Assembly (NCBI GenBank): GCA_003864495.1
Contig: ML133409.1
Coordinates: 522,966 to 586,965, forward strand
Direction of reading: 5' to 3'
Length of the DNA stretch: 64,000 nt
DNA from: Nemopilema nomurai
Lineage: Eukaryota > Cnidaria > Scyphozoa > Rhizostomeae > Rhizostomatidae
A program made the position numbers and the translations under genes. Positions 24,501 to 35,800 of the stretch are shown here, piece after piece; position 1 is the first letter of the stretch, and each line of letters begins with the position of its first letter. The notes beneath the pieces are model-generated. The model saw only the letters and a program-made list of their open reading frames with translations, made no database searches and had not been told where the DNA came from.

Positions 24501-27500
24501 TCAATTCCGCTGTTTCACGGCCACCACCTACACTATAATTTTCCAATTTGTCCACAGCACTCATAATTCTGCATCAAGTACCATTTTATATCAGCTCATA
24601 ATTTTCAGTACGAAATCCCCTTGCCAGTACTTTGATGCCACTTTTTGTCTCCTCGCAGAAGGTCACATCTTCTACACCGTCAAGTAATGGAAGCATTGAC
24701 AGTCCAGATTCTTCTCCATCAAAAATGTCAGTGAATCGATTTGGCAGCTTAGAGGAAGGCGAGGAGTTAAATGAAGATGTAGATGGAGCAAAACAAGAAA
24801 AGGAACACATGATGAGAAAGTCTGCATCGAGCTCAGATATTTCCAATGAGAAAGGTGATTCTCCTCTTAAGTTTTATTGACATGTTCTTTTAATAGTAAT
24901 GATATATATATGTGAAGTCCCAATATATAGCCATGAATTTTATGTAGTTTTTTTCGATAGGTTTTAAGTTAGTACGCAATTATGCTGCTCTTTGTTTGAC
25001 TGTTTATGTATGGTACTGCAAGTTAGCTGCTGCCTTCTTCTACTTGTAGGCATTCGTATCCCATCTCCGACTGGAAAATCTTTATCGCAAGGCGACGTTT
25101 CCTCTACTATTGCTGCGTCGGGAGAAGATGCTTGGGCAGTCATCTCGTCTCCAACAGTGGCTGATTTGGAGAGGAAGTTGCATTTGAATGAAACTGGGTG
25201 GAGCACAATGAAAGAGGTAAGTGATGGATCAAGCGTCAATGTTAACAATTAATTGATGGGCACCAAAACATGTTAGATACTTGCCGAAAGATGTTGAATG
25301 GCTATCAAAAGGTATTGAACAAAAATCAAAGGTACTGCATGATTATGACGAATGAGGTATGGGGTATCGAAAGACGAATCAGTAGTGAAGTCGGTCTCTT
25401 TGGATCGAAAAGTAGATTCAACCTTGGCTGCAGCAATATTAGATGCTAGTAAGGCGAATAAGAGTGAGTCCAACTTTCGTATAATTGTTTTTATGAATGT
25501 TGATTTTAGTCCTTGACCACACACCAAACCTGCTGGATGTGTCAAAACTACGAAAAGCAATTACAACGGTTGCAGAAAGAGCATCTTGACTTGAAGGACA
25601 AGAAAGACGCATTGATGACCTTCGCCAAGAAAGAAAAGGTGACGAAAAGGCTTTTTAGTTCCGTCACACATTCTCAATGCAGTCTACACGCTGGAAGTCG
25701 AAAATCGAATTAAATGAATCCAGTTTTGCAACAATCATGTTCATAGTTCACATTGATATTCTAAATGCTTTTTTTATCTTCATTCATTTATTTCAAGTTT
25801 AGTTCGTGACTTGAAAGCCTTTCATAACTCCAGTTCATAATTGTAGATAACAAATTGGTATGTCAATCTTTCATTTGTCTTATATTTTGTTTGCTATTTG
25901 TCTTTTAACTTATTCCAATGTTATAACTCATTTCTTTCGTTGTTTGCGTTGTTGTCTTCAAAACCTGATCCTTTTTGCCCTTGTGGATCATGTGGTGATT
26001 TATGTTGGGGCGTAAGTGGTTTTCTCTCTTTGAAATTTCTCTTTATTTTCGATTAAAACAGCTAGAGCTACGCGCGGAGAAGGAAAAGGTTGACAAGCTG
26101 GAGAAGAGCATCTGCAAGGCGTCTGAGGATGCGCAAAAACAGGTTGTTTTATCGTGCTTGACAGTTTGAGAAATCTGCTGAAACGTGTTAAATAGATATT
26201 CAGTTGATGACAGGAGTGCTAGCTAAAGGGAATCAATTAAAGGGGAGTGTAAGTAGGAGGGATGATTTCTTTCTATTGGATGTTCCTAACATAAAGTAAT
26301 GGAAGCAAATATTCCCGTCAATCTTACGATTCACCTGTTTCTAGATTCATCTGCATGCGGAGAAGGAAGATGAGCAGCAGAAAATTGTTGATGAAGTTCA
26401 AAACGACTTCTTGTCATTGCAAGAGGAGGTTCATTTTAAGCTGGTAAGTTAGAGTGGGTTATCCATTGGGTGAGGACGGGTTGTTTATCAAAGCTTCATT
26501 TGGCGCCAACGTTCATTTGGCGTAAAGGGATGTCATCATTATGCCAAGTTATAGACAGAATAGAGTTTACCTTTAATCACGGTTAATGATCCTTTCAGCT
26601 GCAGCTTTCTGAAGACCGAGACAAAATGATGAGCGAGGTTTGATTAATAATATTCATAAAATATTTTTTTATTCAAATGCTTACCCAGTGTTCGCGTTGT
26701 ATTTATTTGTACTAAGGAAATTTCTCAACTTCCATGTTCACATGAGAAATAAAAAGTGCTGCATATAGTTCATTCTATGAACGCTCAACATGTTTTAATT
26801 TTTTGCTAGTTTTTCACTATCACCCCTGTTTTTTCAATTTAATGTTTTTGATCTCGCGGAAATGTTTTAGTCTGTTCTTTTGCATCATTCGCAACCTTTT
26901 TGTCTCAAAAAGTCGCAAATCCGCTCTTTAACCCTGAAGTTAACAATTTTGATTTTGTTTATAGTTGGATTCGCTGCGCGAAGAAAATGCAAATTTGAGA
27001 GCAATCCAGGAAACGCTTAGAGATGATCAACAGCAATCAATTGTATGTTTGATTTACTGCAGCTTCATTCTTAACCAGTGAAATCCACTGCCTTGATTAC
27101 TAAATTTACCTTCAAGCTTCTTTGGTGAACTGTATCATGCATAAGTCTCTTATTGGAAGTAAGGATGAGAGCGATACTCTGTGACGTCACATTAGGCTGT
27201 GCATTGCCTTTTTGTCGTGTAAACCAAAAGTCTAGGCAAAATCGTATCTATGCTTTTTTTTAAAGAATGAAAGCTCATTTTCTTAAAGAAGGTTTCTGCA
27301 TAATTGAAAATATTCAATAATAGCAAAATAGCTTGTTTTATTCTATGTTGAGCTGGTTTTAGTTGCGTATTTCACCTTATAATCAGGCGTCGAAAAGCGA
27401 GGCAAACCCTCAAGTTGCCAAGGACAAGATGGAGCAGCTGCAGCTCAACGCCTCCGTCAATGAACAGCAGCTACGAAGCGAGGTAAAAGAGGATTTTACC

Positions 27501-28090
27501 TCTCTGCCTTCTCTTTCCGGCTTTTTGCTTATTTCAATCGACCAGGCTTTGTCAATGTCGTCTTAAGCCGAAAATAGGCTTGAGGAGTCCGTGTTGTGAG
27601 TTGTACTTTTCTCTCCAAGATTATGTTCCTAAAAGACCGTGTTATGGCAGAACAGTTCGATAAGGAGAGTACAGAGAGAATTTTACAATCGGATTTAGAT
27701 CAAGCCCGGCAAGAAATAGGTACGTCGCTTGTTCAACCCTGCGTTCTCGAAACCTTTGCTGCACCCTTCGTATAATTTTTAGAAGATGAATTGTGCTTTT
27801 TCAACAAAATATAAAGCTACATGATGTGCAAATTGAGAAGTTCAGGTCTTCTTTGCCTTGATTCGACAGCGATGCTGAAAGAGCAACTTACAATTCAAGA
27901 TACAGGGAAGCGAAAAGAGGTTTGTCTGTGTTTTTTACTCATTTGACACTCGTGGTTTTCGTCAATTGCAGCTTTCAGTTATGGCTCTGCGTTTCTTTAT
28001 CTTTTAAACCTTTGTTTTTGTATCGTTTTATTTCTATTATTGCAGTCACGCATGCCTTTTCAGGTTGCAGAAGATGAAGACGAGCCATGA
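18588..28090 (+). CDS. RABEP1: rabaptin (RABEP1/RABEP2 family) Rab effector, C-terminally short, one apparent frameshift
   Basis: Exons: 18588-18612, 19388-19498, 20291-20494, 21173-21408, 21578-21628, 22589-22654, 23220-23361, 23650-23697, 23891-24221, 24659-24854, 25050-25216, 25510-25638, 26062-26142, 26345-26443, 26599-26637, 26965-27042, 27387-27482, 27620-27719, 27870-27919, 28064-28090. Phases close across all junctions, giving about 758 residues if one base is restored in the 23891 exon. Family landmarks: an N-terminal coiled coil with FGLKRARFKSMF, MPLEE, RTDLEMFVAVLNTQK, VLQEDADKLRSELH, CRLLEQEK, TCWMCQNYEKQLQ and IMFLKDRVMAEQFDKES. Rabaptins are cytosolic coiled-coil effectors linking Rab4 and Rab5 endosomes and binding Rabex-5 and adaptor ears. 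A low-complexity Ser/Asp/Glu-rich middle (about 24100-24850) fits the adaptor-binding linker. The protein ends soon after the IMFLKDRV block, so the C-terminal Rab5-binding coil of vertebrate rabaptin-5 is absent. RABEP1 versus RABEP2 is undecided; the symbol stands for the family. Confidence 0.9.
19761..19839. repeat. 29-bp tandem repeat, 2.7 copies, in a rabaptin intron
   Basis: Copies start at 19761, 19790 and 19819 and share the core tttcaagttttgctctctac, with the third copy partial and diverged. The repeat lies between exons 19388-19498 and 20291-20494. Confidence 0.8.
25350..25490 (+). other. open, protein-like stretch inside a rabaptin intron, possible cassette
   Basis: Between rabaptin exons 25050-25216 and 25510-25638 one plus-strand frame reads SKDESVVKSVSLDRK and STLAAAILDASKANK, which resembles the Ser-rich linker around it. 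No acceptor in the needed phase precedes it, so it is not included in the gene model. It could be a decayed or alternative exon. Confidence 0.25.
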
Positions 28091-28206
28091 ATGGCGAGTT
28101 AAAGCTGTTTCAATGAAGACTCCCCGATAGACTGCTCAATTATTAAATTATTGTCCAAATCTATTTTCGTTAATACATTTGTAGATGGGGACAACAGACT
28201 GTGGTC

Positions 28207-28212
28207 AATAAA
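28207..28212 (+). terminator. polyadenylation signal of rabaptin
   Basis: AATAAA lies 117 bases after the TGA at 28088-28090. Its closeness supports the reading that the gene truly ends here without further coiled-coil exons. Confidence 0.65.
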
Positions 28213-30053
28213 GCTGTCATATCACTGTCATCATATCTATGTGTCATTGTATGCAAACACCATCGACAGGACAATCGGTCGGATTCTATAGGGAATTAGT
28301 TATTTCTAATAGCTGAAAAAGTCTTCCAATTATATTCCTACAAATTAATCCTTCAAAAGGTTGATTAGGCACTTATATACATATGATTGTGAAGAATAAA
28401 CATAATTGCAATAGTTTCTCGAGCACAGAATGGTGTGCTGCAATTTATTATGTACCAAAGTGGTAAGAAGCTATGATAATTTCCCATTGATGTCATTGCA
28501 CGAACAAGTTTTTTCGTCGAAAAATCTGATCTGGAAGGCGCTGGCCACAAATCATACTTAAGTTGGGATATTTTGTTGGGATTGCATTTGCTGACTGTAT
28601 TTGGAATATGCTTATTGCTGGTTAATCTATCATTTGAAGCGATCAGGTACTAGAGAGCTACTAGAGACATTTATCTTATTCTTCATCTTATACAAAAAAT
28701 TTTATCCCGTATATCATATGCTCGTTTAGCTTCCAGACAAAAAGGTCATTAAAACATTTTTTTGATAGCAAACACTTAATTCTTAGTAATAGAAATCGAT
28801 TACCGTTGGAATTTTTATCTTATCTCCACTTCGTTTTAGAAAGATTTAGCAATGCTTTTCATGGAATCAAGCCTCAATAAAATCTGTATATATCACCTCT
28901 TTCTTGTATAATCTAAAAATCTTGTAAAGGGAATCGTTCAGTCATTCGCCTTGAACCAGTGAAGGCCTTTGGAAGCACTGTTAGTTCCTTGTGTCCAGTT
29001 GATTTCTAGACGATTCTTCCACATCGGTGGATCGAGCTGCTTACTGGCTTGGCTGGATGATAAGATACAGAAATAATCAATGCTAGAATGGTTTTGATAA
29101 TTAAACAGTTTGTTGTTATGAATCGTTCCGCGGAGGCCTACTACTAACGGAGATCATAGTGCCCATAACCTAGGGCAAGATGACAAAATCCCACTTTTGG
29201 GTATTGGGGAGTTTTTGATGAGATAAAGGGAAATATACAGTAACACCGGCCTAAAGGGAAAGGTATAGATGCACCAGTAACGTATGAGGTATCTGAATTT
29301 TGATGGAAATAAGTTATACTTCTTCAAAGAATTATTAATGTTTTATTTAGTCTTGTGCACAAAGCAATTATTTGCAGAGGAAGAAATTTTCAAAAGTAGT
29401 CTTTGAACAGTTAGCAGATCGTTTATTAGGATTGAATTTGTCGACCTCGCAATCTTCAAGTATCTTTCTTTCTTTGCTTACTTATATCTGTTTACTGGAA
29501 ATTCTTCTCATAAGGGAACTTTGATGCAACACCAAAACTGTGCGAAGTGTTATGATTAACTGAACCGACTCTTGGCAATGAAGTTCAGCCGAAACATCTG
29601 CCAAACAAAGGGCATTTCCCACCCCAAAGACCTCGTATTCGCCACAGCCCAACCCTGCCTCGCTCAGAGGTATTTCTTATTTCCATGGAAACGGTGTGAA
29701 ATGTGTTTGGACAAATTTGGTGTCTCCTTGAGGTAAATTGCAAATTGAATAATTCAGCGGCATAAATTAGTAACGACTGGTTGGGTAACGGCAATGGGAA
29801 AAGTGAAAGAAATTTAATCGTGGAGTGTTTATCATGTGAACATTGTTTTTACTTGAATGAATAATGAATCAGCGGACGTCTTAAATGTGGTAAAACTGGC
29901 GATGCCTTGATGTGATGATGGGCTGGATTCATTTCACGATGTGACTGTCAAATTTGCCAAAACGAATTTGCCAAAGTAGCTGGTTAAGCCAGATTTGAAC
30001 GGTACGGTCATACGGAAAAAACATACACGCACTGAACAGCCAGGCACAGCAAC
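28213..30053. other. intergenic, no genes seen
   Basis: I searched for coiled-coil exons that would extend rabaptin and for other spliced frames and found none. The region holds only short frames without splice context. Confidence 0.5.
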
Positions 30054-31671
30054 ATGCCAACGGCGCCCTCCAAGAAGCTTACGTTACGTTCCCGGTCCAG
30101 TTCACAGAGAAACGGCGGGTTCCAGAGATGTGACACTGGGAATAGGTCTTCTAAAGAGCCTTCAAGTCGTTTGCTGACTAAAAGGAGCTCGTCGAGTGCA
30201 ACTGCTTCAAGTTTAGAATCGGATGCAATCGTGAATGTTAGCGTTGACTCTAGTAAAGGTACAGACATCTTTTTCTGGGTTTTTGTCTAAAAGCACAGTT
30301 TCCATTTACTACCGTAAGGTGTCAGTAGATAAGTAGATAGGTGTAAGTCAACTCTATTTATCGTTGAAAGGATGCTTCTTCTATTATGCACTCTGAAAAG
30401 AACGTTTATTTAACACTCTGAAAAGAACGTTTAATGACTTCCTTTGAGAACTGCCAGCTTTTATGCTCACTGAGGTAATTAGCAGGTTACGAGACATGCC
30501 AGTGTCTTCAAAAACAATGCCTTATCATTTTCCAAAGAAAATTTCGTGAAGTGGAGTTGCGGTTGAAACGTTTGGAGATAATTATATCTTGTCCATAATG
30601 GAAGAATTCCAGTGGATTTTTTTCCATTTTTGTAAGTCCTGGTATTCCACTGACAAATTATATTTCAAAGACAAGGACAATTTCTCGTTCTTAGTCATTA
30701 ACTAGACGATAACAATGGTTAAAAAAGTGAACCTATACCTAGTTCTTTAAAAATGTACCTTTCAAAAACTCCCCTCTCTGTCAAGCCCCCCTCTCATTTA
30801 GACCCCCTCCAAGACTGGAGAAAATAAACAATGTCCCCCTCTGGGCTTTATAGAGCTTTTACGGTATGTGTTAAAAAAATTCATCTGAGTATTGCCTGCT
30901 TGAAGAAAGTTTAGAAATCTTGGATCTCAATTCAGAGTTCATTGGATTCAATCTCATATAATAAAGGCTGATTGTCTACTCTTTGTTCCAGTTTCAAACA
31001 ATCAAAATGTTAAAGTGTCATGCAAGTGCATTCTTTGCTTATTTTGTATATAGAAGTAAATTTCCAGTATCAAATTGTCCTTCTTTACAAAATTGTGTTT
31101 AAAATTAAAAGTTCTAATTGATCTGAAGATCTATTTAATTGACATCTTGGAAACTGGTCAAATTGTTCAGCTCCCAGTCGCACAACAGCAAAAAGAAAAA
31201 ATATATTTAGATAAGGACTTAATGACCTGCACAACTTAGAAGATTTTTGTAGATAACCCTATTAATTTATTGAGACTTCTTCAATTTTATTTAATATTTT
31301 ATTCTAAATTTATCATTGTAGGGAGTATTCAATGTAAAGCAACAAGACCACAAGGAGTCACTATTCACAGTGCTAAAAAGGTCACTAGGAAATCAAAGGT
31401 CAAAGCAAAAACAAAGCCAAAGAAATCAAAGGAGAAGGAACAGTGTTCTGTTACAGAAAAAGTGGTATTTCAGGATACACCATACAATAGACACAAAGAG
31501 GGCAATGACACAGTTATCAATTCACTAAGTGAAAATTTGAGATGGAATTGTGTTTGTTCTGACTCGGAGGATGAGGCTGAAAGATTGAAGACTTACAAAG
31601 AAAATCGCCGGAACAGGTATGCTGAGGCAATGCAAGTAAAAGTTATGCAAAGAATGACTATCAGTCTTTAA
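30054..31671 (+). CDS. small two-exon gene, LIAT1-like C-terminal motif
   Basis: Exon 1 (30054-30258) starts at ATG and ends in phase 1 before GTACAG. Exon 2 (31322-31671) follows a TTGTAG acceptor and ends at TAA. The product is about 185 residues. The N-terminal half is Ser/Arg-rich and probably disordered, then comes a Lys-rich stretch (residues about 85-105). The C-terminal block reads SLSENLRWNCVCSDSEDEAE, then ERLKTYKENRRNRYAEAM. The arrangement ESLRW, acidic spacer, ER-x-x-x-YK-x-NRR-x-RY resembles LIAT1 (ligand of the arginyltransferase ATE1), a basic nuclear protein of unknown mechanism. That match is from memory of the motif and is moderate. The gene converges with the giant minus-strand gene, whose stop lies 1.2 kb further on. 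Confidence 0.6.
30389..30433. repeat. short direct duplication in the intron of the LIAT1-like gene
   Basis: The word actctgaaaagaacgttta occurs twice in tandem with a few bases between. Confidence 0.6.
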
Positions 31672-32873
31672 CAAGAAAAGTGCTAGACATCATAATCTTG
31701 GAAATGTGAGCATCTTTATGTTTATGTGGTGGTGCAACAATGTTCAATTGCATTTTAAGCATTACTTACATTACTGGGCAGAAGCTTTTTCACAGCTAAA
31801 ACTTTTCCCAAATAGATATGGAAGGTGTTAGTCTTCAAGAGGACCATTCATATTTTGTAGATCTTAATCTTCAAATCAATTTGCCATATTCTCATTTGGT
31901 AGCTTTTGTAGAGAAATAATATGCATATATTGAAATAATGAGAAAGTATCACTTTATTTATGTAGGTGGTGTATGTAGACAAGTTTAGAATTTGGAACAT
32001 TTAGATATCATTAGCATATACAATTTGGAGTCTGTTTATCAAAGTTTCTTTTCAATTTGATTAACTGTTCAATAGAGCATTCAGTAAAAATGATACACAT
32101 GTACAAAACAGTTCAGCCATCATCTAAAATTCATACAAGAACTGAATCATCACACAAGGGCCAAACTTAAATTCTAATCAACAGTCTCTTTGTTGAATCT
32201 TTAAATAAGATGAAAGCAGAACGTATCAGAGCAAAAGTTCAGCTAAGTCTCATTCTAACTAGCCTGAATGACACACAGATTTATCTTATTTTCATGTTGT
32301 TTGACTAGGCAATGCACACCAAATGCTGCATATGCTTGCATTTGCCATGGCACTTATTATTTCACAATTAATTGGTGACTCAGAGGTGAGGTCATTGGTA
32401 CTTGATACCTTGGAGCTGTACTTATGAAATATATAGCTGCCTTCAGAAATATATTTTACTTCCAGCAAAAGTACAACTGTCAGTCATTATGAACCTATGC
32501 AACAATTGTCTCCACCTCAGTGTAGGGCACAAGGTGGTTAAACCCTCCTTCATACACGTGTCACAAATGCAATGGCTCAGAATGGCTATTAACGCGAAAA
32601 TAAGCTGCAAGGTATATTGCTAGCTAATAATCAATTATTATTTTGTGGGTTCTAGGCCACTTAACTCTACGATAAGTTTGTTTATAGAAATGAACTATCA
32701 AAAACCGTCCTTTCATTTCCAGTTACAGCAGTCAAACCAGCTTATAGTACTTCAGTCACATGATCCTAACGGACAAATGAATTATTCTATTACACAATAC
32801 CGTATTCTCTTGACTACCGTTCTTGTTCAAGTCAAGCTCCAAGGCAATTTAAGGCTCCATATCATTGAGCTCT
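31672..32873. other. convergent intergenic region with 3' untranslated sequence of both neighbours
   Basis: The LIAT1-like gene ends from the left and the giant gene ends from the right. A minus-strand AATAAA (TTTATT on plus) at 31953-31958 could serve the giant gene. I see no coding exon here. Confidence 0.45.
31953..31958 (-). terminator. candidate polyadenylation signal of the giant minus-strand gene
   Basis: AATAAA on the minus strand lies about 915 bases after the stop at 32874-32876. No closer canonical signal was noticed. Confidence 0.3.
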
Positions 32874-35800
32874 CTACTCTTCTGGTATTCGTTTCCAATC
32901 GTCTCTTGTGGATGAGCTCCTGATACTTCCCATCATTTGGTCTAGTGATTCTTTGCTTGGCCGACTAACATTCGGGTTCTTTTTGGGCTGATTTGATCCC
33001 CTTGTGACATCAGCTTGTCCTTTGTAAGTGTCACTTGTACCCTTTCTTTCCGTCTTTTCTCCACGTCTCTCTTCCACTGAACTCTCAGATGCTTCCCCCC
33101 GTCTTCTTGCATTTGGCGATTTGCTTTGCATTGAGCTTCGTCTTGTATCATTCACACTGCTTGCTCTGTTGCATCCACTCCAATCCGACACCCCTAGGGC
33201 ATAGCCATTGAACATAACGGAGTGGTGCAAAATATGTAATAAAAATTGCAATGAAGAACTTTCTCATCAGACATTACTGGACAAGTAAGTGTATAAAGTG
33301 CAATTCCCTTATCTGGCATTCAATATTGTCGAACTCCAGATCTGCTACTTGTCGCAAAACCTTTACTACTTCATGTCTTATCAGCGTTGTCCGAACCACC
33401 TTTAGAAGCTTGTATAATGAAGAATTAAAAGCTTTAAACAAATTAACAATAGTGTAATTCTTCACACTTTTTTGAGTACTCGAAATTGTGATTTCATACT
33501 GTGTTAATCAGGCCTTGTCAAAAACCAATCGCAAATTTATTCACAATGCAAAGAAAAGCTTGCTTTTGTATTTAATCTAATTTTTAGCGAAATTCCAGCA
33601 AAAGTGGAGTGAATGGGAATCATTGTGGTTTGCTCAAAACCAAGAGTTCTCATTTTCAAATCTTCCTGCAATCTAATGAGCAGAAAATATCTCAAGTTAG
33701 TTCTGGAAATGACAGGCAACATATTAAAATAATATCTCGTAATTGAATTGTTCTCCAGTTGAAACTCGAAACAGATCGAGATCCCGAATATTTGATACAT
33801 GAAAACCATTAGGCACTAACCATGTGTACTTTGATAACCCATGCTATCAGATTCGCTTCTCTCGTCGCCACTCCTCCATTCATTTCTCGATGTAGATCGC
33901 CTTCTTCTACCGATCATCTCTATGTCTTCCTCTGTCAACCCCATATCTAGTTTTCCTGTAATGATAAACCAATGCTCGTCAAAATTTTCAATCTGCTTAG
34001 AAAAAATTTGTCCCTTTTTCCTAAAAGGAAAGTTATTTGCACGGAATGTATTCAAAATTAAAGGCTTCCTTAAAAAATAAGTTACTTACATGTTGTTTAA
34101 CCTTCTTTGTGTCAGATGCATGAATTTTCCTGTCTAATGTCAGTTTTAAACTTTATTCTGTGAACTCTTTATCCGCGAGTGCTTGAATAAAAACTTAATT
34201 GAGAAAATAAACGTAAATACTTGAATCATCACCCGTCTGGGAAATTATACATATACTACTGACAAAAGGCCTTACAACAATTGAAGCTATTGACATAAAG
34301 CTTGAACCATAGTCACTTACCTTGCGTCACCGATCCAACTTCAGTCTCGGATTCGCTTCTCTCCGTTCCACTCCTACTTGTGTCGCCTCCTTTCCAAGAA
34401 TGCCGCGATGATGGACTTCTTGGAGTTCCCACCATATCTTCGAATTGCTCTTTTTCCCCTATCTGTCTTGATCCATCAAGCAACGATCCTCTTTCGTTTC
34501 TTGCTGGAGATTTTTGACGAACTCTTTCGCGTTGTGGAACTCTCTCTTTCAATTTTTCTTCCGACGAATATGGCCTTTCAGTTTCGCTTATTGACCTATG
34601 TCTTTTTTCGTCTTCCAGGGCATTTCGACTTCCCTCCTCCAACATTCTTTCCCTTTCTACATTTTCCTCCCTTGTCTCAAGATTTGAGTCATCGAGGGAC
34701 ATCATGTCTTCTTCTATCTTCGGTTTTCGTCTTCTTTCCTGCCGTAATTCCGATAAATCTGCTTTTTCATTGCCTTTTTCATCACGGCCCTTTGGTTTTG
34801 CTCCAGAAATATCTCTCTCTTCGTATGAATCTTCAATTCCATCTTCATCTCTTTGTTTTCGTCTTTTATTACGCCGCAATTCTGATGTATCGGGTGTCTC
34901 ATTTTTTTCATCATTTTTGTTTCTATGTTTTTTGCCAGACGCATTCTTTTCTTTTTCAAATTCTTCCAATGCATTATCATCTGCTTGTTTCCGTCTTCTA
35001 TCTTGCCGCGTTTCCGATGTATCTACTTTCTCACGGTTTTCTTTATGTATTTCTCTCTGTCTTGTGCCAGAAGTACCCCTTTCTCTTTCAGCTTCTTCCA
35101 TATCCTCTTCATTTCTTGGCTTCCGTCTTCTGTCTCGCCGCAATTCCGATGTATCGGCCCTCTCATTATTTTCTTCATCTCTGTGTCTCTGCCTTGTACC
35201 AGAAGAATCCCTTTCTCTTTCAACTTCTTCAATATCACCTTCATCTCTTGGCCTCCGTCTTCTGTCTCGCCGCAATTCCGATGTATCGGTTCTCTCATTA
35301 TTTTCTTCATCTCTGTGTCTCTGCCTTGAACCAGAAGAATCCCTTTCTCTTTCAACTTCTTCAATATCATCTTCATCTCTTGGCTTCCGTCTTTTGTCTC
35401 GCCGCAATTCCGATGTATCGGCCCTCTCTTTCTTCATCTCTGTGTCTCTGCCTTGTACCAGAAGAATCCCTTTCTCTTTCATCTTCTTCCATATCATCTT
35501 CATCTCTTGGCCTCCGTCTTCTGTCTCGCCGCAATTCCGATGCATCGGTCCTCTCATTATTTGCTTCATTTCTCTGTCTCTGCCTTGTACCTGAAGAATC
35601 CCTTTCTCTTTCAACTTCTTCAATATCATCTTCATCTCTTGGCTTCCGTCTTCTGTCTCGCCGCATTTCCGATGTATCGGCCTTCTCATTATTTTCTTCA
35701 TCTCTGTCCCTCTGCCTTGTACCTGAAGAATCCCTTTCTCTTTCAACTTCTTCAATATCATCTTCATCTCTTGGCTTCCGTCTTCTGTCTCGCCGCAATT

